Shown here: piece by piece, positions 27,781-36,864 of the stretch
How positions within the stretch are numbered: the stretch's first letter is position 1
How the letters are laid out: every line of letters begins with the position of its first letter
From: an uncultured bacterium
GTDB lineage: Bacteria; Bacillota; Clostridia; Oscillospirales; Ruminococcaceae
Reading direction: 5' to 3'
NCBI GenBank assembly: GCA_905215965.1
Contig: CAJMSD010000005.1
Coordinates: 129,074 to 193,073 of the forward strand
Length of the DNA stretch: 64,000 nucleotides
Notes under the pieces: model-generated
Databases searched by the model: none
What the model was told of the DNA's origin: nothing
The model's input: only the letters and a program-made list of their open reading frames with translations
Program-made: the position numbers and the translations under genes

Positions 27781-29559
27781 TCACTGACTGTCGAGAAGTA
27801 ACCGCTTCATCATACAAAGATCAAACACATCGAGTTTTCCGTCTTCACAGAGATCGGCTGTCTTCCAGTTGGAAAGGTGCGTGTCCGGCACAGCAAGGAG
27901 CCATTTCTGGAGCAGGACAACATCAGAGACATTGAATACACCATCCCAATTGACATCACCGCACAGGGACTCAGGCATCTCACCGATGGAGACAAAAGTA
28001 CGTCCGTACTTGTCCGCATACGCCTGTGCAGTGCTGTCCGTGTAGCCGTAAATACTGCCTGAGAATACATACGTTCCTTCACCGTCTTTGCCGTTTGCGA
28101 TCGAAGCATCCTTGTCATAGATCGTGCAGTAGGGATTCTCAATGGTGACTGTTTCAAGCTTAGTGCAGTACATGAAGAGATCTACGCCGATGGAGGATAC
28201 GCTTTTGGGGAAAACGACAGAACCAAGCTGGCTGCAATTGAAGAAAGCACCGTTTTCAACGGTCGTTAAACTCTCCGGGAACGTGATCTCGGTGAGACCG
28301 CTTACTTCAAATGCATAGTCGCCGATCACCTCGATTCCCTCTGGAATCGTGAGCGTGGTAAGAGCTGCACAGCCATCGAAGGTATAGGAGGGCAGTCTTT
28401 TGAGGCTGCCGGAGAGCGTCACATTCTGGAGACTGCTGCAATTCCAGAATACCTGGGTGCCCATAGTCTCAACACTGTCTGCCATAGTGACCGTTGTGAG
28501 TGCTCTGCATTCCCCGAATGCACGGTAACCAATACTCGTCACGCTGTCAGGGATGTCCACTGATGTTATTCCCTTACACTGATAGAAAGCCTGATCCTGG
28601 ATCTTCGTGACCGTATTGGGAATGACCACATCGCCCTCACAGGCAACGCCGTCGATCAGGCAATCGCCGACCACGACGAGCGGATCCTTCTCCCGCTGCG
28701 CTTCGAGCCAAGGGGTATCTATAAAGACGCTGCTGCCGATCTCTTCAAGGAAAGCCGGGAGAGTCACCTCCTCCAAAGAGGTGCATCCGACGAACACAGA
28801 ATTGCCAAGCACCCTCATGCTGTCGGGAAGATGGATCGCACGGAGCGCAGTACAGGACATGAATGCAGCACCGCCGATCCTCTCCAGGGTGTCAGGGAAA
28901 GCGACGGATGTGATCGTACTGTTTAAAAATGCGCAGGGAACGATGCTTCTGGTGCCGTCTGGGATCACAATATCGCCGTCACATTTGGTGCCGTCGACCA
29001 CAATGTCGTTGACGACGATGAGCGGATCCGTTTCACGCATTGCATCCGCCCACGGAGAGTAGGAAGGAAGCGTGTAGCAGCCGATGCTGACCACACTTTC
29101 GGGAATATTGATTTCCCGGAGCGAATCGCAGCGCATGAATGTGTAGTCCTTCAGCTCTGTGATACCTGTCGGCAGGGTAACGGATTCCAGGTTTTTGCAG
29201 GACTGAAAAGCACTTGCCCCGATCGCCGTCACGCTGTCCGGGATCACGATGCTCGTCAGACCAGTACATCCGGCAAACGCATAGTCCCCGATCTCCGTCA
29301 CAGTATCCGGAATAGTCACTGCTGACATATCGGTGTGTTTCTCAAAGGCACTTGTACCAATGTGCGTCACACCCTCCGGGATGACGATGTTGCCCTTGCA
29401 GTTCTTAACAGAACACAGCACACCGTCCTCGATCACGAACTCAGGTGCATCTGCGCTTTCTTCTGCGGCTGTGCAGAGCATTTGTGCTGTCCCTGCTGGC
29501 AGCGCAGAGGAAAGCAGCAGAGCTGAACAGATCAGTGAAGCCATCATTTGCTTCTTCAT
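27781..29559 (-). CDS. BspA-type LRR protein with C-terminal dockerin
   Basis: 592 residues from the ATG at 29559 (AAAGGAG upstream; an in-frame GTG at 29568 is too close to the site). Signal peptide, about 20 LRR_5 repeats with two 'PWADAMRETDPLIVVNDIVV'-type inserts, a terminal 'SGSIYGYTDSTAQAYADKYG' cap and a dockerin ('GDVNWDGVFNVSDVVLLQKW', 'GKLDVFDLCMMKRLLLDSQ'). The last ~130 bp of this gene and of the one at 25765 are nearly identical, which points to recent duplication or gene conversion of the dockerin-coding end. Confidence 0.88.
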   Translation of the reverse strand: MKKQMMASLICSALLLSSALPAGTAQMLCTAAEESADAPEFVIEDGVLCSVKNCKGNIVIPEGVTHIGTSAFEKHTDMSAVTIPDTVTEIGDYAFAGCTGLTSIVIPDSVTAIGASAFQSCKNLESVTLPTGITELKDYTFMRCDSLREINIPESVVSIGCYTLPSYSPWADAMRETDPLIVVNDIVVDGTKCDGDIVIPDGTRSIVPCAFLNSTITSVAFPDTLERIGGAAFMSCTALRAIHLPDSMRVLGNSVFVGCTSLEEVTLPAFLEEIGSSVFIDTPWLEAQREKDPLVVVGDCLIDGVACEGDVVIPNTVTKIQDQAFYQCKGITSVDIPDSVTSIGYRAFGECRALTTVTMADSVETMGTQVFWNCSSLQNVTLSGSLKRLPSYTFDGCAALTTLTIPEGIEVIGDYAFEVSGLTEITFPESLTTVENGAFFNCSQLGSVVFPKSVSSIGVDLFMYCTKLETVTIENPYCTIYDKDASIANGKDGEGTYVFSGSIYGYTDSTAQAYADKYGRTFVSIGEMPESLCGDVNWDGVFNVSDVVLLQKWLLAVPDTHLSNWKTADLCEDGKLDVFDLCMMKRLLLDSQ

Positions 29560-29608
29560 TACACTCACTTCTCCTTTTCATATAAGTCTGTTGTGCCTGC
29601 CGACCCGC

Positions 29609-31177
29609 TCACGGAGACGCAGGGTCGGTTACATAGACATTAAGAATCACAGTCGTCTTTCCAATCGAGTAAGTGAGCCTGGTTTCGCCTGCTGAAAAGG
29701 CGGCGATCAGAACATGAGGATCTAGGATCGAGCTTGCGATGCTCGGATCACCGCCCTGGATGCCGTCATCCGTCAAAAGATCCCAGCGCACGTCAGTCAG
29801 ATCATGACCCGAATACCCATATGTATTTGAATAGCTCCTGCTGCCTAATTCCTCTGCATATACAGCGGAATCTTTCACGATATTGAGCTGTCCGTACAAT
29901 GTGACCTCCTGCTCCGGTGTGTCCGTTTCATTTTCTCCGATCAATGCCCGCTTCATCATACACAGATCGAATACATTGAGCTTCCCGTCTTTACAGAGAT
30001 CAGCTGCTTTCCAGTTGATCAAATGAGTGCCCGGAGCAGCCAAGAGCCACTTTTGCAATAACACTGCATCAGAAACACTGAGTACACCGTCATTGTTGAT
30101 GTCGCCGCTGACTCCGCTCGGCTTGTCAATCGCAATAAACTTGTATCCATACTTTTCGGCGTATGCCTGGGCGGTGGAATCTGTATAGCCGTAGATCGTG
30201 CCGTCGAAGTAACTACATCTCTTTTCAGAATCGTAACAATTGGAGATCGTAGATGCTGAATCGTATATCTCGCACTCGGCGTTCAGTATTGTGACTGCTT
30301 TAAGGTTTTTGCAGAGAAAAAATGCGTCGCTGTCGATCTCAGTTACAGAATCAGGGAGCGTGACCGATGTCAGACTGCCGCAGCCATCGAAGGCATCATT
30401 TTCTATGACCGTGACAGAAGAAGATATTTTGATCGTTGCAAGACTGGCACAGTCCATAAACGTCATACCACTTATATAGGTGACCGAATCGGGAATGCTG
30501 ACCGATGTGAGGCTCTTACACCCGTAAAATGCTGCAAATCCAATGTCTGTGAGGGAATCAGGGAGCGTGATTGATGTAAGGCTCTTGCAGTTGCCGAATG
30601 CATGCCATCCTATCCTCCTAACTGTATCGGGGAGTCTGACAGAGGTCAAACTCGAGCAGTTATAGAAAGTATTATTGCTGATGATAGTGACAGAATCGGG
30701 TATATGGATCGTTTCGAGCTGATAGCAGCCATAAAACGCGCTGTCCCCTAAAAAGGAAACAGAATCAGGGATCGTGAACGTCCTGAGCGCATAGCAGCAA
30801 TAAAAAGCACCGTCGAGTATCAGGTGAACAGAATCCGGGATAGCGACCGATTCAACGTTCTCGCACTTTTCAAACGCATAGTTTTCTATGCTGGTAACAC
30901 CGTCTTCTATGATGATCCTTTTTATGTCGGTGTTAGCATAGAACGGTGACCCGCCTTGGGCATATTGCGTCATGGAGCCAGTGCCGCTGATGGTCAGCGT
31001 GCCTGCATCGTCAAGCGTCCATGTCAGGTTTTGACCGCAGGTGCCGCTGTCAGAGATCTCCGCAGCGCTGGCGGAAAGTACACTGCTTGTTAGACCGACC
31101 GTTTCGATACCCTGCACACTGCCACTCATGCAGAGTGCGAGACCGACAGCAGTGATACATATAATGGGTCTTTTCAT
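29609..31177 (-). CDS. BspA-type LRR protein with internal dockerin and C-terminal domain
   Basis: 522 residues from ATG 31177 (AGGAGG). A signal peptide and 'TCGQNLTWTLDDAGTLTISG' module lead into about twelve LRRs. The dockerin ('[20 protein letters not shown]') is not terminal: it is followed by a ~110-residue domain ending 'AAFSAGETRLTYSIGKTTVI'. The same arrangement is seen in the gene at 31908-34175. The extra domain has an Ig/BIG2-like beta pattern. Four residues of context ('WDLLTDDGIQGGDPSIAS' and 'WEMLSINDITFGDPAIAI') show that the two C-terminal domains are homologous. Confidence 0.87.
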   Translation of the reverse strand: MKRPIICITAVGLALCMSGSVQGIETVGLTSSVLSASAAEISDSGTCGQNLTWTLDDAGTLTISGTGSMTQYAQGGSPFYANTDIKRIIIEDGVTSIENYAFEKCENVESVAIPDSVHLILDGAFYCCYALRTFTIPDSVSFLGDSAFYGCYQLETIHIPDSVTIISNNTFYNCSSLTSVRLPDTVRRIGWHAFGNCKSLTSITLPDSLTDIGFAAFYGCKSLTSVSIPDSVTYISGMTFMDCASLATIKISSSVTVIENDAFDGCGSLTSVTLPDSVTEIDSDAFFLCKNLKAVTILNAECEIYDSASTISNCYDSEKRCSYFDGTIYGYTDSTAQAYAEKYGYKFIAIDKPSGVSGDINNDGVLSVSDAVLLQKWLLAAPGTHLINWKAADLCKDGKLNVFDLCMMKRALIGENETDTPEQEVTLYGQLNIVKDSAVYAEELGSRSYSNTYGYSGHDLTDVRWDLLTDDGIQGGDPSIASSILDPHVLIAAFSAGETRLTYSIGKTTVILNVYVTDPASP

Positions 31178-31254
31178 AATATTTCCTCCTGTCATTTGCT
31201 TTTTTCATCAGCATCCTTTTGGACATTTACAGATCAGGTAAACCGCAGTGCGCA

Positions 31255-31842
31255 TCAGGGCTTCGGGATCCCGAGAAGCCACTTCTGTAACCAAACAATG
31301 TCAGCCACCGTTACATCGTTATCGCCATTCATATCTGCAAGAACTTTTAGTACGGGACTGTCCCAGCCGCAGATGAAATAGTGCTTCATCAAACACAGAT
31401 CAAATACATTTACGCGCCTGTTATAGTCAAGATCGCCTAATACATAGCCATTATGTGACACACCTATAGGGTAATAATATGGATCCTCCGTGCAGTCTGC
31501 ATAAAGAAGATAATAGACGCTATTGCCTTCCTCTCTCATCTTAGGGACATCGACTCGGAATCTCTGGTTCTCATCATCGATTCCTATGATCCACATGTTC
31601 CATCCGGATCCAGCTCTCCGTTCATTTCCTTCAGCGTCATACAGATATGCTTTTTCATCGTAATAAATGACATCGCCTACTTTTACTTTGAGACTCTTCC
31701 GAAGCGCAGCGCCAGCTTCTGCATCTGTTTCAACAGCAAGCGCAGTATTTCCGTTGCCGGCTGCAAAAGTGTTGGAGAGCATGGGCAGAGCCATGCATAC
31801 ACTCATAAGAAATGCGCTCAGCTTAACTACAAACCGTTTCAT
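31255..31842 (-). CDS. Short secreted protein with a dockerin whose halves are swapped
   Basis: 195 residues: signal peptide, about 90 residues of beta-rich unknown domain ('KVKVGDVIYYDEKAYLYD', 'GWNMWIIGIDDENQRFRVDV'), then a dockerin. Unlike all the neighbours, the 'VNVFDLCLMKHYF' half comes first ('GDLDYNRRVNVFDLCLMKHY') and the 'DNDVTVADIVWLQKWLLGI' half comes second. The halves are thus circularly permuted relative to the other dockerins of the cluster. Both calcium loops keep the expected Asp/Asn positions. No LRRs are present. It sits inside the LRR gene series on the same strand, 60-80 bases from its neighbours. Confidence 0.85.
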   Translation of the reverse strand: MKRFVVKLSAFLMSVCMALPMLSNTFAAGNGNTALAVETDAEAGAALRKSLKVKVGDVIYYDEKAYLYDAEGNERRAGSGWNMWIIGIDDENQRFRVDVPKMREEGNSVYYLLYADCTEDPYYYPIGVSHNGYVLGDLDYNRRVNVFDLCLMKHYFICGWDSPVLKVLADMNGDNDVTVADIVWLQKWLLGIPKP

Positions 31843-31907
31843 ACTTATCCCTCATTTCATAGCTTTCATTTTTCACATTGTCAAAAACAGAAAGACTTGC
31901 TCAGTCA

Positions 31908-34175
31908 TCAATTCTGCAAAGACGTACTGTCATAGACATAAATATCAAAGTTCACTGTAATATCCCCGAGCCTGTAAGTGAGTGTGGTCTCGCCTACAGA
32001 CTTAGCTCCGATCGAGACACGCCCGCTCGGTTCCGGTTGTGAAATGGCGATAGCGGGATCTCCGAATGTGATGTCATTTATTGACAGCATTTCCCATGGG
32101 AGAGCGTCTACAGAATCTCCCTCATACATATGGGACTTCGCCATTTCATTTAATTGATCTATGTAAGCGACACAAGGCGTACTGATCCCATGCATATCGA
32201 ACCGGATCAGGCCCTTGTATGTAAGATTCCGGGGCGTTTGATCCAGAAGTGCTTGCTTCATCATACACAGATCAAATACATTGAGCTTGTCATCTGCGCA
32301 TAGATCAGCCGCCTTCCAATTCGGCAGACTGGTATTCGGGACGGCAAGGAGCCACTTCTGTAACAGGACAACATCGGCAACGTTGAGATTGCCGTCTGCA
32401 TTAACATCACCCTGCACTGTTTCAGGCATTTCCCCGATTGAGGAAAAACGATAGCCATATGCTTCTGCATACTCCTGAGCCGTTGAGCCTTTATAGCCAT
32501 GAATGACGCCACTGTAAGCGGGACTGTAAAAGCCTTTCTCTGTTTCCACATATCCATTGCATACAGTACCTCCCCAGCCTTTGAGCTGACAATAAGGGTT
32601 ATAGATCCAGATATTCTCCAGCGCAGCACATGAGGAAAATGCCGAATCTCCGATGCTGGTGACATTGCGTGTCAGCATGACCTGCTTGAGATTCGATGCA
32701 CCGGCAAATGCCTGGTCTGCGATCATGCGTGTTTCGTTCGGCACCTTGTAGTTAACGGCTGTCTTATTACAGGGATACAGGAGCAGCTCCGTGCGATCAC
32801 TGTTGAAAAGAATGCCGTCGCTCGAAGAAAAATACCTGTTTCCGGATTCTACGCTGATGCTCTGCAATGGGCAGCCAGAGAATGCCGATCTGTCGATCTC
32901 CTTGACCCCGGAAGGAATGGTGATCTTTGTCAGAGCGCAATTTGCGAAAACACTGTTTCCGATGTTTTCAAGTATGTCGGGGAACTCAACGGTTTTCAGC
33001 GATGTACAATTCAGAAAGTCCTGATAGCGCACATTAGTCAGCTTTGCAGGCAGAGTGATCTCTTCAAGGGAGGTGCAGTTCTCAAAGCATCTTCCCCCAA
33101 GCTCAGTCAGAGAATCAGAAAGACGCACTTCCTTGAGTGCAGTGCAGGAACGGAAAATTCCACGCGTCTCCCCAAGACCGCCTTCTCCGATATAGTCTTG
33201 TTCTTTTGGGAGTGCGCCAAAGTCCGTGACAGAATCCGTCATCCCAACGTGAAGGAGAGAACTGCATCTCCAGAATGCACCGTCATAGATAGTTCTGACG
33301 CTGTCAGGCAGCTCGATGCTCGTCAGACCGGACGAATTAAAGCATCTGTATCCGATCTCCGTTACCGTATCCGGGATAGTAATGCTCCGGAGGGAGGTGC
33401 ATCCCTCAAACAAAGAATGATCCAGCTTTTTCAGCCCGGCAGGGAGTGTACAGTCCGTCAGTGATGTACAGCCTGCAAACGCACTGTATCCGATCTTCTG
33501 CACACTGTCCGGGATCACGATGGACGATAGTGCGGAACGTGCAAAAGCGCCGTTATCAATGATGGTGACTGATTCCGGGATCGTGACAGAGGATAGCTCC
33601 TCGCATCCAAAAAATGCAGATCCGGCGATCATTCTGACCGAATCCGGGATGATGACATCGCCCTTACACTCCTGCCCGCTGAGCAGAATGTCGCCCACTA
33701 TGACGAGACCGTTCACGGATTTCAGGGAATCTTGCCACGCTGTTCCATCAAATGCGTACCGACTGATAGATGTGAGGCCTTCCGGCAGGGTAACAGACGA
33801 CAAAAGGGGACAGCCTGAAAAGGCATTTGCTCTGATCACTTCGACACTGGCAGGCAGTGTGACCTCCGTCAGTGCCTTACAGTCACTGAAAGCCTCTCTT
33901 TCGATGCTGGTCACGCCTTCCTCGATCTCCACTTTTTTGATCGCATCCCTGTACGCATCCCAAGGTGAGAAATAGAAAGACATTTCTCCTTGTCCGGAGA
34001 TGCTAAGTTTCCCGGATGTACTGTCGAAGTTCCAGAAAACGCTATCGCCGCATTCTCCGCTTGCCGATGCGGATTCCACTGCGGCAGCCGTGATGCCTGC
34101 CGGTATCTGTGTCAGATTTCCGGTCATCAGCATGGCGGCGCACAACAGTGCAACGTACTTACTTCTTTTCTTCAT
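31908..34175 (-). CDS. BspA-type LRR protein with internal dockerin and C-terminal domain
   Basis: 755 residues, start at 34175 preceded by AAAGGAG. Signal peptide, 'ECGDSVFWNFDSTSGKLSIS' module, about 22 LRRs with one 'FNSDRTELLLYPCNKTA'-type insert, a cap ('SGVIHGYKGSTAQEYAEAYG'), a dockerin ('GDVNADGNLNVADVVLLQKW') and a ~110-residue C-terminal domain shared with the gene at 29609. It is the promoter-proximal gene of the LRR cluster. A dockerin-coding remnant lies in its leader region (34226-34361), a sign of past gene loss at this spot. Confidence 0.88.
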   Translation of the reverse strand: MKKRSKYVALLCAAMLMTGNLTQIPAGITAAAVESASASGECGDSVFWNFDSTSGKLSISGQGEMSFYFSPWDAYRDAIKKVEIEEGVTSIEREAFSDCKALTEVTLPASVEVIRANAFSGCPLLSSVTLPEGLTSISRYAFDGTAWQDSLKSVNGLVIVGDILLSGQECKGDVIIPDSVRMIAGSAFFGCEELSSVTIPESVTIIDNGAFARSALSSIVIPDSVQKIGYSAFAGCTSLTDCTLPAGLKKLDHSLFEGCTSLRSITIPDTVTEIGYRCFNSSGLTSIELPDSVRTIYDGAFWRCSSLLHVGMTDSVTDFGALPKEQDYIGEGGLGETRGIFRSCTALKEVRLSDSLTELGGRCFENCTSLEEITLPAKLTNVRYQDFLNCTSLKTVEFPDILENIGNSVFANCALTKITIPSGVKEIDRSAFSGCPLQSISVESGNRYFSSSDGILFNSDRTELLLYPCNKTAVNYKVPNETRMIADQAFAGASNLKQVMLTRNVTSIGDSAFSSCAALENIWIYNPYCQLKGWGGTVCNGYVETEKGFYSPAYSGVIHGYKGSTAQEYAEAYGYRFSSIGEMPETVQGDVNADGNLNVADVVLLQKWLLAVPNTSLPNWKAADLCADDKLNVFDLCMMKQALLDQTPRNLTYKGLIRFDMHGISTPCVAYIDQLNEMAKSHMYEGDSVDALPWEMLSINDITFGDPAIAISQPEPSGRVSIGAKSVGETTLTYRLGDITVNFDIYVYDSTSLQN

Positions 34176-34225
34176 TGTAAAACTCCTTTCATGACCGATG
34201 ATCCAACAGGTCAACAATGTTCACA

Positions 34226-34361
34226 TCACATTGGAGGCGGATCTAACAATACACTCTTTATCATACACAAGTCAAACACATCAAGCTTATCATCCTTACA
34301 GAGATCCCCTGCACGCCAGTTCGGAAGGGATGTGTTCGGTACAGCGAGCAGCCACTTCTAT
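34226..34361 (-). pseudogene. Orphan dockerin second-half remnant
   Basis: The minus strand encodes 'KWLLAVPNTSLPNWRAGDLC' and 'KDDKLDVFDLCMIKSVLLDP' up to TGA at 34226-34228. The first calcium loop and all upstream domains are missing. It is the 3' end of a lost eighth dockerin gene. Confidence 0.8.
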
Positions 34362-34506
34362 ACCTCCTTCTGTTTCAGTCCAATCATTTCCGCCGTTTTG
34401 TGTAAACTAAACAAAAGTTCATTCCATATCATAAGAATATTATATATGATAAAATCGCAAAAGAAAACACCAAATGCAAAATTGCACCGAAAAAGTGCAA
34501 AAATAA

Positions 34507-34539
34507 TATGCTGTCATGTTCCAGGGACACGACAGCATA
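34507..34539 (-). terminator. Terminator of the two-component operon
   Basis: TATGCTGTC / GACAGCATA stem with extension, followed on the minus strand by ATTATTTTT. It separates the sensor kinase gene from the LRR cluster. Confidence 0.75.
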
Positions 34540-34566
34540 CAAATGTAATGTTGACTCTAAAAAGTA

Positions 34567-35862
34567 TTATATCTGGCTGACCGGAAAAGCGGCCAGTGCC
34601 GTGACAGTCTGTGCCTCCTGTGTGATCCGAAAGCTGCCTCCGTGCCGGCCGGTGATCGTCTCAATGATCTGCAAGCCGTAGCCGTGTTCCGGATCGCCGG
34701 CGTGTCTGAGCGGAGCAGCCGGATCATAGCTGTTCTCCACCTTAAGCAGGAATATCCCGCCCCTTACACCGCTGCGGATCCGGACGAACGGGGTCGGGAT
34801 CCCATTTTCACGAGCGGCAGCAAGTGCATTGTCGATAAGGTTAGAGAACAAACTGCACGTTTCATAGGAATCCAGCGGGAGTTGATCCATGTCCCGCAGG
34901 ATGATCTCCGTGCTGATCCCAGCATTCTCCGGCTCGCCCAGCTTGACAGTCAGGAGTGCATCCACGACCGGATCGGGACAATAGCTGGGCAGCCGTGTTT
35001 CCTCCAGTGCCTCTTCGATCAGGGAGGCGCTTTCCTGCGCCTCCGCAGTATGACCGTCCGCCAGCAGCCGTTCCACGGTCTGCAACTGGTTGCGGAAATC
35101 ATGACGGATGCGCATGATCTCTTCAAATTTTTCGTGTGCCAGCCGGTAATACTCATGTGTGGAATGCATGGAGCTTTCCATCTGCCGCAGACGTTCCTCG
35201 GACTTGTGCCGGGCAAGATGCTGCTTGACGAGCCGGTAAAACCCGATGATAAGGAAGCACATCAACGCTTGCAGCATCAATTGAAGCGAAAGATTTTGAT
35301 TGATAAGCTCCACTCCAGATTTGTAGTACAGGATCAGATAGATCATGTGGCTCACAGCAAACAGCGGGATCATGACCAGATAGCGTCGTATTTCCCGAAA
35401 TCCCTCCTGCTTCCGGTTCATAATAAATATCATGATACCGATGCAGACGAGGAAATCGTCGATAGAGATAAGCTGCATTGCAGAAAGCTCCTCGCTCGGC
35501 TCCTGGTAGTTATAGCAGCGAACATCGAAAGCCAGGAACAGTATCAGCATCGAGCTGAGCTCTGCAAGCAGGGCAAGAAGGGCGCCGACAACGATAAGCC
35601 GGATCTTTTCACGAATCGTCCCGTCAAATACGAGCCACATAACAGTGAACAGGATCGCTGTCTGTACGATCGTATAAGGTATATTTCCGTGCGGAATATG
35701 CAGTACATAGAGACTGAACGCATCTGTGCCGGCATTGACCAGGAACATCAGCGTGACAAATGCTGGAAGCGGGAGCTTGCACCGACAGATCTCCGACCAT
35801 TGGAAGCCATATAAAAAAAGCTGGACAAAGGTAATGGCAAAAAACATGATAGTATCACTCAT
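34567..35862 (-). CDS. AgrC-like sensor histidine kinase (GHKL)
   Basis: 431 residues with about six N-terminal membrane helices (to residue ~210), a coiled segment, the phosphorylation motif 'IRHDFRNQLQ' (His254) and a GHKL ATPase domain with 'LFSNLIDNALAAA' (N box) and 'GYGLQIIETI' (G box). The order and size match the AgrC/ComD class (HPK10), which sense secreted peptides. Its start overlaps the response regulator stop (ATGA). No agrB or agrD-like gene is seen nearby, so the signal is unknown. Confidence 0.88.
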   Translation of the reverse strand: MSDTIMFFAITFVQLFLYGFQWSEICRCKLPLPAFVTLMFLVNAGTDAFSLYVLHIPHGNIPYTIVQTAILFTVMWLVFDGTIREKIRLIVVGALLALLAELSSMLILFLAFDVRCYNYQEPSEELSAMQLISIDDFLVCIGIMIFIMNRKQEGFREIRRYLVMIPLFAVSHMIYLILYYKSGVELINQNLSLQLMLQALMCFLIIGFYRLVKQHLARHKSEERLRQMESSMHSTHEYYRLAHEKFEEIMRIRHDFRNQLQTVERLLADGHTAEAQESASLIEEALEETRLPSYCPDPVVDALLTVKLGEPENAGISTEIILRDMDQLPLDSYETCSLFSNLIDNALAAARENGIPTPFVRIRSGVRGGIFLLKVENSYDPAAPLRHAGDPEHGYGLQIIETITGRHGGSFRITQEAQTVTALAAFPVSQI

Positions 35863-36563
35863 AGCAAACTCCCCAGAAATGCAAGATATTGTTCTCTTGT
35901 CTGTGCAAAGCGCCTGCCGCTGACGGGGATCTCATGCCCATTTTTCAGCACAAAGCAAAACCGGCGCAGCTCAGAGACATAATTCATATTTACGCAGAAG
36001 CTATGATGGCAGCGCACAAATGACCCCGGCAGCAGTGGTTCAATCTCAGCCATGCGCATTCGCAGCGTATATTTCACTGTATCTCCGGCAGTCCGCAGCA
36101 GCAGACGCCGGTCACTGTTCTCGATATATGCCACATCTTTGAGAAAGAGCGTCTGGATATGTCCCTTTGTCAGGCTGACGGCGATTTGCTGCTCCTGAAT
36201 AGAAAGATGTCGTTTGATCTGTTCCACACAGAGATGAACTCTGTCCTGGCGGAATGGCTTTTGGATAAATCCGATGGGATCGACCATGAATATCTCTTCA
36301 AAGTATTCGGTGTAACCTGTGATAAAAACGAACTGCACCTGAGAAAACTGCCTGCGGAGCTGCAACGCAAAATTGATCCCATTCTGTGTGGTGTCAAGCT
36401 CAATATCCTGAAATACCACATCCGTCTGATCGTCGATGAGTGTCCGTGCCTGTTCCAGAGAATAGGCGCAGTCTACCACTATGCTGCCAGGTAACAGCGG
36501 CATCAGCATGGCTTTCAAGGTATCCGCCATATCCGCTTGATCGTCATATATGACAAATTTCAT
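35859..36563 (-). CDS. LytTR-family response regulator
   Basis: 234 residues. Receiver domain with acidic pair 'YDDQ', phospho-acceptor Asp53 in 'VVFQDIEL' and the conserved Lys in 'IQKPFR'; LytTR DNA-binding domain from ~125 ('VAYIENSDRRLLLRT', 'FVRCHHSFCVNMNYV'). AgrA-type regulators of this class bind paired direct repeats upstream of secreted-protein genes. The pair lies immediately upstream of the LRR-dockerin cluster on the same strand, which makes that cluster the first candidate target. Confidence 0.88.
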   Translation of the reverse strand: MKFVIYDDQADMADTLKAMLMPLLPGSIVVDCAYSLEQARTLIDDQTDVVFQDIELDTTQNGINFALQLRRQFSQVQFVFITGYTEYFEEIFMVDPIGFIQKPFRQDRVHLCVEQIKRHLSIQEQQIAVSLTKGHIQTLFLKDVAYIENSDRRLLLRTAGDTVKYTLRMRMAEIEPLLPGSFVRCHHSFCVNMNYVSELRRFCFVLKNGHEIPVSGRRFAQTREQYLAFLGSLL

Positions 36564-36864
36564 TCTTGTTATCTCCGTTTCTGTATGATACTATCATTAT
36601 ATCACAAACGGAATCAGTTTTCAACCTCTTTCTGGTGAGGACGTAGGTTCAGAGAAAAAGCAACTTGTTTTGTCTGCACTCGATCAGCTAAGTTCAGACA
36701 AAGAGCGTGGCGGTAACAAACCATCAGCAACGAAAAAATCGCATACAAATGACCCCCAGAGATAGGAATAAAGTATCATCTCTGGGAAGCGTTTGCATAT
36801 ACAGTTGAAACCGAAACAGTTTATTTCATGATATGATGCGAACTTCCACCCCCTCAAGATCTTC
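36564..36864. other. Non-coding region with a hairpin and possible gene remnant
   Basis: CCCAGAGAT and ATCTCTGGG near 36755-36790 can form a hairpin. A plus-strand open frame ending at TAG 36762 ('KKQLVLSALDQLSSDKERGG') has coding-like composition and could be the C-terminal end of a lost transfer protein. No complete gene is seen. Confidence 0.35.

Noticed and set aside
34642..35814. 390-codon plus-strand frame across the sensor kinase gene
   Set aside because: It is antisense to a complete AgrC-like kinase with intact motifs, and has no start signal.
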